This document shows positions 10,038 to 19,280 of a stretch of DNA of 64,000 nucleotides, in pieces. The position numbers and the translations under genes were made by a program. Location of the stretch: positions 434,001 through 498,000 of the forward strand of contig LAPX01000004.1 of assembly GCA_001858525.1 (NCBI GenBank). Direction: 5' to 3'. Source of the stretch: Vampirovibrio chlorellavorus. GTDB lineage: Bacteria > Cyanobacteriota > Vampirovibrionia > Vampirovibrionales > Vampirovibrionaceae. Each line of letters begins with the position of its first letter. Within the stretch, counting starts at the first letter, position 1. The notes beneath the pieces were generated by a model. That model worked only from the letters and a program-made list of their open reading frames with translations. It was not told the origin of the DNA and searched no databases.

Positions 10038-11186
10038 GTGTATACCGAACCATTACAGAACGCCACACTCTGGCTGGAGAAAGGTTTAAACAAACTTTTT
10101 TCCCAAAAATATAACCCCTTCTATTACCACGGGGCTTTACCGAACTTCTTCATTTGGGCCCTGTTTATTTCCGGGTTGCTGTTGTTTGCCTACTACCAGC
10201 CAACATTGGCTACTGCCTATGCCTCGGTTCGCTACATCACCTTTGAATTGCCGTTTGGTAACCTGTTTCGTTCCATTCACCGCTATGCCAGCGATGGGAT
10301 GATGATTTTCGTGATGTTGCACATGTTCCGGGTCTGGTTTACGGATCGCTACCGGGAATATCGCATCGTCCCCTGGGTTACCGGGGTGGTTTTGCTGGTG
10401 ATTACTTTTATTCTGGGCTTGACCGGATACTTGCTGATCTGGGATCAGGAAGCGGTGACGCTGGCCAACATGACCTTCAACCTGGTTGGCAAAACGCCTT
10501 TCATCGGTACGGCCTTGGCTGAAGCCCTAATGGCTGGCAAGATGATTACCGACTACACCCTGACCCGCATGATGTTCCTGCACTTGGGTATTCCCTTGTT
10601 TATGATGTTCATGCTGTGGTTGCACTACCTGCGCATTACCCGCCCGGTTTCCGAACCGCCTTTGGCCTTGGTGGTCATGTTGTCCGGCGTGTTGTTTCTG
10701 GTGTCTGCCGCGTTCCCGGTCGGCTTGGGAACCTTGCAGAATATGGCTGATCCGGCTGCGGCGCCCTTGCTGACCGCTGTAAGCCCCAATGTGTATTTTG
10801 ATTTGTTGTACGCCTGGCCTCAGTATCTGGCGGCTCATAACGTGGCTCCCCTGTTGGTGGTCTTGCTGGTGATTGCCGTGCCGGTGGGTCTGTTGATTCT
10901 GCCCTACCTGCAAAAGAAAGCGCTGCGTGATCAGTTTGCGGTGGTTACCCGTGAAAATTGCACAGGTTGCTCTCTCTGCTATAACGATTGCCCCTATGAA
11001 GCCATTGAGATGGTGGATCGTGGTAACGACGGCACACGCTTCAAGCGTTTGGCTGTGGTTGACCCGGGACGTTGCGCCAACTGCGGTTTGTGCGTAGGTG
11101 CTTGTGCCTTCAAGGCCATTGAAATTCCCCGCCGGGATACCAACAATGTACTGGCTGAGATTGAAGCCGCTCTGACAGTTTCTTAA
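10038..11186 (+). CDS. Cytochrome b/b6-like protein fused to C-terminal 2x[4Fe-4S] ferredoxin domain
   Basis: N-term FRSIHRYASDGMMIFVMLHMFRVWFT; C-term CTGCSLCYNDCP and CANCGLCVGACAF clusters. Confidence 0.88.
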   Translation: MYTEPLQNATLWLEKGLNKLFSQKYNPFYYHGALPNFFIWALFISGLLLFAYYQPTLATAYASVRYITFELPFGNLFRSIHRYASDGMMIFVMLHMFRVWFTDRYREYRIVPWVTGVVLLVITFILGLTGYLLIWDQEAVTLANMTFNLVGKTPFIGTALAEALMAGKMITDYTLTRMMFLHLGIPLFMMFMLWLHYLRITRPVSEPPLALVVMLSGVLFLVSAAFPVGLGTLQNMADPAAAPLLTAVSPNVYFDLLYAWPQYLAAHNVAPLLVVLLVIAVPVGLLILPYLQKKALRDQFAVVTRENCTGCSLCYNDCPYEAIEMVDRGNDGTRFKRLAVVDPGRCANCGLCVGACAFKAIEIPRRDTNNVLAEIEAALTVS

Positions 11187-11200
11187 TAAGGAAAGCGCTG

Positions 11201-11629
11201 ATGACTACTGAAAATCCTAAATTGATTGGCCTGGTCTGCGAGCGGAGCGTGGACTTTGAAGGTCACCTGGATGAAGATGGCAATATGCTGGATCATCCTT
11301 CGGTTAAAATCATTCGCGTCCCTTGCAGTGGCCAAATTCAGCCCGTTATGCTGGAAACCGCTCTAAAGAACGGTGCCAGCGGCACATTTGCCTTGGGCTG
11401 CCGCATGGGCGACTGCCACTACCGTGAAGGTAACAAGTTCTGCCGGGATCGCCTGACTGGCAAACGTATGCCTAAGCTGAAGCCCAGCGTGGACAAGCGT
11501 CGCGTTCAGGGCTACTGGCTTTCAGCGGTTGAATACGACAAGCTGAATGAGCTGGTGGGGCAGTTTGTTGAGGATTGCAAGTCCTTACCCACCCCGGAAG
11601 TAAAGTCCACCGCCAAGGCCGCCAAGTAG
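11201..11629 (+). CDS. MvhD/FlpD-like iron-sulfur electron-transfer protein
   Basis: RVPCSGQIQP, ALGCRMGDCHYREGN, RVQGYWLSAVEYDKL match the methyl-viologen-reducing hydrogenase delta-subunit family. Confidence 0.82.
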   Translation: MTTENPKLIGLVCERSVDFEGHLDEDGNMLDHPSVKIIRVPCSGQIQPVMLETALKNGASGTFALGCRMGDCHYREGNKFCRDRLTGKRMPKLKPSVDKRRVQGYWLSAVEYDKLNELVGQFVEDCKSLPTPEVKSTAKAAK

Positions 11630-11647
11630 CCATAGGAAGAGATTGAA

Positions 11648-11758
11648 ATGGAAGATCGCAAAGATATTTCTTTATTTATCAAATACGTTTGGTTTTATCT
11701 CTTCTACTTTGCCTTGATACTATTGATCGCTAGCTTTGGTATCATTGCAGAGAGTTAG
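11648..11758 (+). CDS. 36-aa single-TM microprotein
   Basis: MEDRKDISLFIKYVWFYLFYFALILLIASFGIIAES; preceded by AGGAAGAG; between mvhD-like and membrane ORF. Confidence 0.5.
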   Translation: MEDRKDISLFIKYVWFYLFYFALILLIASFGIIAES

Positions 11759-11773
11759 TAGGAGAGATTGATT

Positions 11774-12238
11774 ATGTCTAATCACCCAGAGCATCACGAA
11801 GACCATCATTTTGACGTTACCACCGCTGGTGGCCGCTTTTCGTGGTTTTTTAAGGAGTTTTGGCCGATCATTTTGCCTGCTTCTTGCTTTCTGTTAATGA
11901 ACGCCATTCCCCTCACATTGTCCGGGATGATGCACAACTACTTCAGTTCCGCTGATGTGGTTTGGGGCGGTTATGGCCTGCTGTTGATTGTTGAATTCCT
12001 GGTAGCAGTGGCCATTGTGTGCCTGGTGCCCCATTTGCTGGGCGCTTACTTGCTGCTGTTGGCTGTTTACGGTTTGGTGACCGCTGAAAATGGTCATGCC
12101 TGGACTGCTGGCTTTGTCAGCGACGGCCATAATACCTGGATGATCAACACCATTTCCATTCTGTTTTTGACCTATGTAGCCATTGGAAACCTGGTGTTTC
12201 TGAACGCCTTGCGGAACCAAAGAAAAAGTCGCTTGTAA
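11774..12238 (+). CDS. Membrane protein of the respiratory cluster
   Basis: ~154 aa, several TM segments, same strand as cluster. Confidence 0.7.
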   Translation: MSNHPEHHEDHHFDVTTAGGRFSWFFKEFWPIILPASCFLLMNAIPLTLSGMMHNYFSSADVVWGGYGLLLIVEFLVAVAIVCLVPHLLGAYLLLLAVYGLVTAENGHAWTAGFVSDGHNTWMINTISILFLTYVAIGNLVFLNALRNQRKSRL

Positions 12239-12312
12239 GGCAAATCATCTTTGTGCTACAAATGTACCCTAAATAGTGTGTCCACGTGTATAACTAGGAG
12301 ATTCCCCTTTTT

Positions 12313-12630
12313 ATGGTTAAGATTCGTTTGAAGCGCCAGGGTCGCAAACATCGCCCCTTTTACCGGATTGTGGTTACCGATATTCGTAATCGCCGGGATG
12401 GCGCACCTTTGTCCGAGTTGGGGTATTACAATCCAATCTCCAAGGAGTTGAAACTGGACAAGCAAGCTGCTATGGACTGGATTCGTAAAGGCGCCCAACC
12501 CAGCGATACCGCTAAAAAGTTGATCGATAAAGCTGATGAAAACGGCAACTTGATTAAATTGGAAGTGGTCAAGCGTGACAAGCTTTCCAAAAAAGCTGCT
12601 GAAAAAGCCAAAGCGGTCGCTGCTGAATAA
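12313..12630 (+). CDS. rpsP: 30S ribosomal protein S16
   Basis: [30 protein letters not shown]. Confidence 0.96.
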   Translation: MVKIRLKRQGRKHRPFYRIVVTDIRNRRDGAPLSELGYYNPISKELKLDKQAAMDWIRKGAQPSDTAKKLIDKADENGNLIKLEVVKRDKLSKKAAEKAKAVAAE

Positions 12631-12660
12631 GTAGTCGCTTATCCCATCTACAAAGATTTA

Positions 12661-12690
12661 AAAAGAGGTCATTATTGGCCTCTTTTTTGC
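12661..12690 (+). terminator. Rho-independent terminator after rpsP
   Basis: AAAAGAGGTCATTATTGGCCTCTTTTTT hairpin plus T tract. Confidence 0.8.
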
Positions 12691-12744
12691 ATGGATATTC
12701 TGATGTTACGCCTGTTGCACCAGCGGAAGACGCGTTAGTCTTGC

Positions 12745-13713
12745 TTAAGGGTTGGCGGCGGCGCTTTTTTGGGTTGCCTGTTCCAGGGCCGTAATGGCGG
12801 CAGGGCCAACCAAACCACTGAGCGCTACACGGCTGCTGTGAAAGCTTTGTTCGGCGCTTTGAACATCTTGCTTGGCGGATTCAACCAGCGATTGCATAAG
12901 TGGCTTTAACGCTTCGGAGGTGCTGCCACTGGCTTCGGCCTGATCGCCATATTTTTCAATCACACGCTCAGCTTCTTTGGCGATGGTTAAGCGTTCTTTG
13001 GCGTGTTTATAGTCGTAATACAGGGTGATGAGCTGGCTTTGTAGTTCTTCGACTTCCTTGGCCAAAATGACCATATCTGCGTCCGTGACCCTGGCTAAGG
13101 CGGGGTCGGTTGGGCTACCGGCCATCATATCCTGAATCATGCCAGAGCCAATCAGTCCGGCGGGTGTGCCGGTCCACATGCTGCCCGCCACACCACCCAG
13201 GTGCACCAGGCTTCCAATCATGCGTTTGGAAAAATTGTCGGCCTCAACCGGTTTACCCGTGGCATCCCGGCGAGACAGCTTTTCAATGGCGTAACGAATG
13301 GTTCCGCTGCGCTCAACGGCTGCTTCCCACAGCATGCCGATATCAGTCAGGGCCAGTTCTTCATCGTCTCGCACTTCGTTGTAGATGCCCTGATCTTCGC
13401 GTTGGATGGTGTCTGCCGCTTGGTTTAGTTGTTTGCGGGTTTCCACGTCCAGCCTCAGTGCGGTATCCGTAATGCTTTTGCGGGTGGCTTCATCGATGAC
13501 CGGTTTGGGTTCCTTCCGGTGTGAGGCCGTCTTGGGTTTGGTGGCGCTGTCATTGGCGGAGGCAGAAGTGGCGCTTTTTTTGGTGTCTGTTTTTGCGGGT
13601 TTAGCGGCCTGACTGACGGCACCATTGGCCAGCAATACCAGAATGAACCCCTGGATCAGCAAATATTTTGGGATCAGCAAATAGTTAGACCGGGTCTTGC
13701 GTTGGGTGCTCAT
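12745..13713 (-). CDS. Secreted helical, TolC-like hypothetical protein (paralogue of next ORF)
   Basis: Signal peptide; LWEAAVERSGTIRYAIEKLSRR shared with 13710..15038 product. Confidence 0.7.
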   Translation of the reverse strand: MSTQRKTRSNYLLIPKYLLIQGFILVLLANGAVSQAAKPAKTDTKKSATSASANDSATKPKTASHRKEPKPVIDEATRKSITDTALRLDVETRKQLNQAADTIQREDQGIYNEVRDDEELALTDIGMLWEAAVERSGTIRYAIEKLSRRDATGKPVEADNFSKRMIGSLVHLGGVAGSMWTGTPAGLIGSGMIQDMMAGSPTDPALARVTDADMVILAKEVEELQSQLITLYYDYKHAKERLTIAKEAERVIEKYGDQAEASGSTSEALKPLMQSLVESAKQDVQSAEQSFHSSRVALSGLVGPAAITALEQATQKSAAANP

Positions 13714-15038
13714 TGCAGTACAAACTCTCCCGCTTCGGAGGGATCTTCAAGCTGCGAAATGGCCTGCGGCAGTTGCAGAGAATGATGTACATCACTCTCA
13801 TTCAACTGAGGCCCAATTTCCATGGGTTGCAAGGGGTCGTTGCTTTTCTGATTGTTCCGTGAATTTTGCTTGGGGGCACGGGTTTTAGCCGGCGGAAGTT
13901 CGGGGCCAATCATCTCGCTGGTTTTGGTCGTGTTGCTTTGCAGCATACTTTCCATGGGCGATGGGCCGATTAACTCCTGATTTTGCGGAGTATTCTCATT
14001 CAGCTTATTGGGCAGATTACTCGGCTCAATGCTCGGGGTGGTCATGGCTGTGGTGGCGTTTTCTGGCACGTGTACAGCCAGTTCTAAGCGCTGAACGGCT
14101 TCTGGGCCAGCCAGTCGCTCCAGTTGCAGACGGTTCAGCTTGGCTTTTTGTCGCAAGTCGGTTTCGCTCAGTAACGCCTGGTAATAGGCAGATCCTGCGG
14201 CCATAATGGCCAAATCATTCTTGGAGGTTAGTGCCTTTGAGTATAAAAGGTTGTTCTTGGCGGTAATGGCATGACTTTGTGCCAGAATTTGCAGGGTATT
14301 TTTGTAATCCTGATAGCTGTGGATGAGCCGGAGCTTGAGTTGATCGATTAGCCCGGCCAACTGAATTTGTTCGGTGGCGGATAAGCTGTTCGGATTGACC
14401 TGGGTTTTGCCGTTCACCATGTTCTGTAAGGCATTGCCCACGGCCATACTGCCCATGTTCTGGTACATGCCGCTACCCGGAAGCATGGCAGGCACCATGG
14501 TGGCCCCGGAAATCAGCATGTTCAGGGTCTTGGTCATAAATCGGCTGGACTGTTTGGTTTGTAAATCAGTCGGCGTGGCCAGCTTTTCCAGGGAGAACCG
14601 GATGACCGGGTTCTTTTCCACGGTGGCTTCCCACAGCGATTCTAAATCCGCTTCATCGATTTTTCGCTGGATTTCCAGCAGATTCTCTAACTGGGTGGTT
14701 TTAATTTGGGCGCTGATGTCGGTATCCAGCTTTTCCACTTTGGGAGTAGCATGCAGGATGGGCGTTTGCACTGCGGATAAAGCCACCGGCTCCATGGGGT
14801 CCTCGGTGGCGGTTTGGGCTTGCTCGACCAAACGGGCGTTAATGGTGGCTACCGGGGGTAAAAAATCTCGCTGAATGGCAGGCGTTGAACCCCCTGCCAG
14901 TGCCTGACCTGCGGTGAGCGCTCCCAAGGCAATGCTAGCAGCCAATCCAATGGTCAGGTGTTGCGTAAAAAGCCAAGCTGTCGACGGCTTACGATACTTC
15001 ATGGTGTGATTCGCCTTGTTGTTACTGGCTGGCGCCAA
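13710..15038 (-). CDS. Secreted helical, TolC-like hypothetical protein
   Basis: Signal peptide; LWEATVEKNPVIRFSLEKLATP; 4-nt overlap with 12745..13713. Confidence 0.7.
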   Translation of the reverse strand: MAPASNNKANHTMKYRKPSTAWLFTQHLTIGLAASIALGALTAGQALAGGSTPAIQRDFLPPVATINARLVEQAQTATEDPMEPVALSAVQTPILHATPKVEKLDTDISAQIKTTQLENLLEIQRKIDEADLESLWEATVEKNPVIRFSLEKLATPTDLQTKQSSRFMTKTLNMLISGATMVPAMLPGSGMYQNMGSMAVGNALQNMVNGKTQVNPNSLSATEQIQLAGLIDQLKLRLIHSYQDYKNTLQILAQSHAITAKNNLLYSKALTSKNDLAIMAAGSAYYQALLSETDLRQKAKLNRLQLERLAGPEAVQRLELAVHVPENATTAMTTPSIEPSNLPNKLNENTPQNQELIGPSPMESMLQSNTTKTSEMIGPELPPAKTRAPKQNSRNNQKSNDPLQPMEIGPQLNESDVHHSLQLPQAISQLEDPSEAGEFVLQ

Positions 15039-15204
15039 AGAGAACCCTATAAGACATTATCCCAATAAAACCAAGGTATGGCGACCAATTTCTGAAGGGC
15101 CGTTGAAACTTTGTAAAAGTTAACACGCCTCAGTCGTTCATCGTCAATTTTGCAGAGTGATAACCTTGAGCAATGACGCTCTGAGGACCAGACGGTTCCC
15201 TACG

Positions 15205-15894
15205 CTACCATTGCAATACTTCACCCGGTGTGTGGATGGTTTCCATCCGTTGCAGGTCACAGGCGTAGTAATTTCCCGGCTGGATCAGGGCATCGGGTTC
15301 ATAGCCTTTGGTGGCAAAGTAACCTTTGCTGTTTTCAGCGCTGGTTTCGTCACTGCTTTCAGCGACCAGTTCCAGTTTGGTGAGTTGTCCCAGGCCTTTG
15401 TGGGCATAACGGTCAAACACCATCAGGCGCAAGGGGCCACCATGAATGGCGGGCAGTCCTTTTCCCCGAGCCCGCAGGCAGAATAAAGCCCGTTGGGTGT
15501 ATAAATCTTTCAGAGAAATGTATTCTACCTGACCGGACAGGTTGGTTTGCTTCAGATATTGCGCTTCTGGCAGTGGGGAAAGCCGGTGTAGCAGCTCCTG
15601 AACCACGAAGCCTTCCCAAGTATCCCGGTAGCTGTAACCATCGGAAAATACCAGCCGTCGGTTTTGCTGGATGCGGGTAAACTGGGCGAAATCTTTCAGT
15701 GAAAACTGCTGAGGCTTTTCAACCAGACCGCCCACTTCCAGTTCCCATTGATTGCTGTGGACTGCCTGAAACCCATCCAGACAAGTGGCGGGCCACTTGT
15801 CCAGGTTCCCTTCCGAGGGTTGACCTTGCGCGTTCGCTGTAGGGAGTAAGGCGGTGGTATTTTGCTTGTGAAGACTGTAGAACATGATTTTCAT
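15205..15894 (-). CDS. Sulfite-oxidase-fold (YedY-like molybdopterin-binding) protein
   Basis: WELEVGGLVEKPQQFSLKDF...DTWEGFVVQELL...GGPLRLMVFDRYAHKGLGQLTKLELV; likely start ATG at 15894. Confidence 0.7.
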   Translation of the reverse strand: MKIMFYSLHKQNTTALLPTANAQGQPSEGNLDKWPATCLDGFQAVHSNQWELEVGGLVEKPQQFSLKDFAQFTRIQQNRRLVFSDGYSYRDTWEGFVVQELLHRLSPLPEAQYLKQTNLSGQVEYISLKDLYTQRALFCLRARGKGLPAIHGGPLRLMVFDRYAHKGLGQLTKLELVAESSDETSAENSKGYFATKGYEPDALIQPGNYYACDLQRMETIHTPGEVLQW

Positions 15895-16012
15895 TCTAGC
15901 ATAAGGGTTTCTGCAAAGGCTTGCACTTTGTGCTTGCGGCCCTGCCTGAGACCGTTGTGGCTGTCCTTGCCGGTTCTCCATCCCCGAGGATGCTTGGCCC
16001 GTTTTTTTCAAA

Positions 16013-17221
16013 TTGAGTGGTTTGTTCTATCATAGTAGAGAAGAAAGTCGTACCATAGTAATGCCCCATCCTTTGGTTAATCCCCTGCAGGTGTTTATGA
16101 ACTATTCTGTATATAAAAGAGCTGCCATTGTGGCCTTTGCGGTCATGTTATCCCCCTGGATTCTGGCCTCTTCTGCTACTTCCGCCATTACCCCGGATAC
16201 CAGCAGCATCCGTATGACGGCCGATAAGCAGTCTTACAACCTTGAAAAGAAAAAATACATTTTAAGCGGACGGGTCACCGTTGCGTTTCAGGATATGAAA
16301 ATTACCGGCAACCGGGCCGAAGTGGATATGGATGAGGCGGGTAAGCCGCAGGTGGCCAACTTCTTCAATCGGCCAGCCTTTAAGCGCATCAAGCCCAACG
16401 TGGGCGAAGACAGCGTGGTGGGCGATATCATCAAGGTGTATCTCTCCGAGGACCGGTATGGGGCCTTGGGTAACGTGGTCTCTCATATCGCCACCGTGGC
16501 TGCCGATCCGTTCCTGATTCGTTCGGATGTGCAGGAGTTTGACAACAAAAACAAGGTGGTTTCCGCCAGTGGCAACGTGAAGGTAGACTACAAAGGCTCT
16601 CAGGCCTTTAGCTCTCTGGCCAACGTGCGCATGAAGCCGGATGGCAAGGCCGATCGAGTTATTTTTTCCGGCGGGGCCAAAATCAAGCAGGAAAACAGCA
16701 TCATTAACGGCGATCGCATCACGGTCATGGTGGATTCCGGGAACCTGATTGCCGAGCACAATGTGACCACCAACGTGGATCTCAAAGAGGAGGCTGCCAG
16801 CCCCAAGCCTACCACCCCAGTGGCAGTGGCCAAGCCCCGCAAAGTCATTATCACTTCCGACTATCAGCAGTACGACAAGTCCTCCGATATTATGATTGCC
16901 AGCGGGCATGTCAGAATTATTTACGATGACTATGTTGCCGTAGGCCCCAAGGCCACTTTCAAGCTCAAGGGCAATGATTTGGACCGTATTTTCCTGACCG
17001 GGCGACCTACCATCACGGAACCCGGCCGGGTGATTACCGCCGATAAAATTACCATTACCACCAATCCCAAAAACTTTGACGCTGTGGGCAACGTCAAAGT
17101 GAACTTCAAATCCGCCAAGCCAGCCCAATCGGCTGCTGCCGCGCCTGCAGTCAAAGGGTCGGGCACTGCCAGTGGTGGTGGTGGCAAATCTTTACCCTCG
17201 GATGATTCATCGGACTACTAA
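16013..17221 (+). CDS. lptA: OstA/LptA-like LPS transport periplasmic protein
   Basis: Repeated OstA beta-strand pattern (GRVTVAFQDMKITGNRAEVDMDE, ASGNVKVDYKG, ASGHVRIIYDD), upstream of lptB; exact start uncertain. Confidence 0.8.
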   Translation: MSGLFYHSREESRTIVMPHPLVNPLQVFMNYSVYKRAAIVAFAVMLSPWILASSATSAITPDTSSIRMTADKQSYNLEKKKYILSGRVTVAFQDMKITGNRAEVDMDEAGKPQVANFFNRPAFKRIKPNVGEDSVVGDIIKVYLSEDRYGALGNVVSHIATVAADPFLIRSDVQEFDNKNKVVSASGNVKVDYKGSQAFSSLANVRMKPDGKADRVIFSGGAKIKQENSIINGDRITVMVDSGNLIAEHNVTTNVDLKEEAASPKPTTPVAVAKPRKVIITSDYQQYDKSSDIMIASGHVRIIYDDYVAVGPKATFKLKGNDLDRIFLTGRPTITEPGRVITADKITITTNPKNFDAVGNVKVNFKSAKPAQSAAAAPAVKGSGTASGGGGKSLPSDDSSDY

Positions 17222-17290
17222 GCACGTCCGGTGATGGTTTCGCTTCCCGGTTCTCCGTTTTATCTGGTTTAGTTTGGAATTCCACACACC

Positions 17291-18010
17291 ATGCCTCTCA
17301 TCGTCGAACACCTCCGTAAAAGCTATGCGGGCCGCCCCGTGGTGAATGATATCTCTTTTGATATCAATCCGGGAGAGATTGTGGGCTTGCTGGGACCCAA
17401 CGGAGCCGGTAAAACCACCACGTTCTATTCGGTGGTAGGTATCGTCAAGCCGGATGCAGGCTCAGTGTCTCTGGACGGTCATATCATGTCCGGTTTGCCT
17501 ATTCATGAGCGGGCTCGGGCCGGGATTGGTTACTTACCGCAGGAAACCTCCGTGTTTCGCAGCTTGACCGTTGAAGAAAACCTGGCTCTGGTGCTGGAGT
17601 TCCAGCCCTTAACTGCCAAACAGCGTCAGCAACGCATTGACACCCTGTTGGAGGAGTTCAGCATCAGCAAACTGAGAACCGCCTCAGTCATCAGCCTGTC
17701 AGGTGGGGAGCGCCGTCGGGTGGAGATCGCCCGGGCTATTGCCACCAATCCCAAGTATCTGTTGCTGGATGAACCCTTTACCGGGATTGATCCCATTGCC
17801 ATTCAGGACATTCAAAAATTGATTGTGCTGTTGAAAGAGCGCGGTCTGGGCATTTTGCTGACCGACCACAATCCACGCGCCACCTTGTCCGTGGTGGATC
17901 GGGCCAATATTATTCACGATGGTCAGTTGATCTTCTCCGGTACCAACGTAGAAGTGGCTCAAAACGACATGGTTCGCCGTACTTATCTGGGCGAAGATTT
18001 CAGCTTGTAG
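17291..18010 (+). CDS. lptB: LPS export ABC transporter ATP-binding protein
   Basis: GPNGAGKTT, LSGGERRRVEIARA, LLLDEPFTGIDP. Confidence 0.93.
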   Translation: MPLIVEHLRKSYAGRPVVNDISFDINPGEIVGLLGPNGAGKTTTFYSVVGIVKPDAGSVSLDGHIMSGLPIHERARAGIGYLPQETSVFRSLTVEENLALVLEFQPLTAKQRQQRIDTLLEEFSISKLRTASVISLSGGERRRVEIARAIATNPKYLLLDEPFTGIDPIAIQDIQKLIVLLKERGLGILLTDHNPRATLSVVDRANIIHDGQLIFSGTNVEVAQNDMVRRTYLGEDFSL

Positions 18011-18019
18011 GAGACTCCC

Positions 18020-19153
18020 GTGTTCAAAGTGTTCAAGCGTTTCTCCTTACTGGACTGGTATCTGTGCAGCCAATTGATCCTGATTATTCTCTTTGCGGTG
18101 GTCTTGTTCAGCATTATCTGGCTGGCCCCGGAAACCCTGTTTAAGCTCACTCAGTACGTGTTTGGCGGCGATATTAACCCCGTTCAGGGCGTTTTGATGT
18201 TCCTGTTGCACGTGCCTCAGGTGTTGCCCCAAACCATCCCCGTGGCGGTGTTGTTGGGCACCATTATTTTGTTTCAGCGGCTGAGCCAGAACTATGAGCT
18301 GGTGGCCTTGTTGGCCAGTGGAATCAGCCCGGCCCGAATTTTGCGGGCGGTGCTGTGGGTGGGATTGCTATTTGGGGGGCTTCAGGCGGTGGTCAGCGAG
18401 TGGGTCATTCCTCAAACTGCCCCGATGCTTGAAAAGTACTACACCGATGCCAATTTGAAAGATATTCCGGATCGCAACTTTTTGTTTGTGGAAAAGAACC
18501 ACGATAAAAAACTCAGCAAGTTTTTCCTGATTGGCCAGATTCAAAAAGCGGCGCTTTCCGATTTCATCATTCTTTATTACGACGAAACCCCACAGGCGGG
18601 CGTTCAGATCTCTCGCATTATCCGGGCCAGTAGCGGTCGTTGGGTGCCGGATCGTCACCAGTGGGAACTGAATAACGGCATTGAGTATGTGCTGGACAGC
18701 GAAGGGGTTTATCAGGACATTCGTCCTTTTGCCCAGCAGCAGGTGCGCACCAATAAGTATGCCTCCATCTTGCTGGATTACACCCGGCAAAACCCCATGA
18801 TCATGCCTTGGGGACAGCTTCGTCAGTACATCAAACTGATGAAAGAAGGCGGCCAGCTTCAGGAAATTCCTTTCTTTGAAGTGCGATCCTGGCAGAAGTG
18901 GTCGGCCCCGGTGGCCACCATTATATTTGCCTTGCTGGGTGCCTTGCTTGGTATGGAGCGGGTGCGGGCCAGCCGCGTTTACGGTTTGCTGTTTGGGGTC
19001 GTGGTGGTCTTTTTCTACAGCATTTTGGTGCCGTTTTCCGGCAGTTTTGGATCTTTGGATATTGTGGCCCCCTGGCTGGTGGCCTGGATTCCCTTGTTGG
19101 TGGCCGTGGCCATTACCTTTGTCTTGCGAAGCCTGCGACCACAGCAAGGCTGA
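18020..19153 (+). CDS. LptF/LptG (YjgP/YjgQ) family permease
   Basis: TM architecture, ELVALLASGISPARILRAVLWVG, immediately after lptB. Confidence 0.88.
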   Translation: MFKVFKRFSLLDWYLCSQLILIILFAVVLFSIIWLAPETLFKLTQYVFGGDINPVQGVLMFLLHVPQVLPQTIPVAVLLGTIILFQRLSQNYELVALLASGISPARILRAVLWVGLLFGGLQAVVSEWVIPQTAPMLEKYYTDANLKDIPDRNFLFVEKNHDKKLSKFFLIGQIQKAALSDFIILYYDETPQAGVQISRIIRASSGRWVPDRHQWELNNGIEYVLDSEGVYQDIRPFAQQQVRTNKYASILLDYTRQNPMIMPWGQLRQYIKLMKEGGQLQEIPFFEVRSWQKWSAPVATIIFALLGALLGMERVRASRVYGLLFGVVVVFFYSILVPFSGSFGSLDIVAPWLVAWIPLLVAVAITFVLRSLRPQQG

Positions 19154-19280
19154 GTCACCCCATCTTTCACCGGCAGTTTGTTAGCGCAAGTTTGCGTTAA
19201 TCTCGTCCGGGTGGATATGGTGAGCGGGCGCGCACTTGCTCTAAAATAAGAAGAGCCGAGGGAAAGTGTGAAGTGTTTGC

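Noticed and set aside
16262-17128. 288-aa minus-strand ORF inside lptA-like gene
   Set aside because: Glycine/histidine-rich antisense shadow of a well-supported OstA-like coding region.
18368-19147. 259-aa minus-strand ORF inside the LptF/G permease
   Set aside because: Antisense to a clear membrane permease; Gln/His-rich composition typical of a shadow frame.
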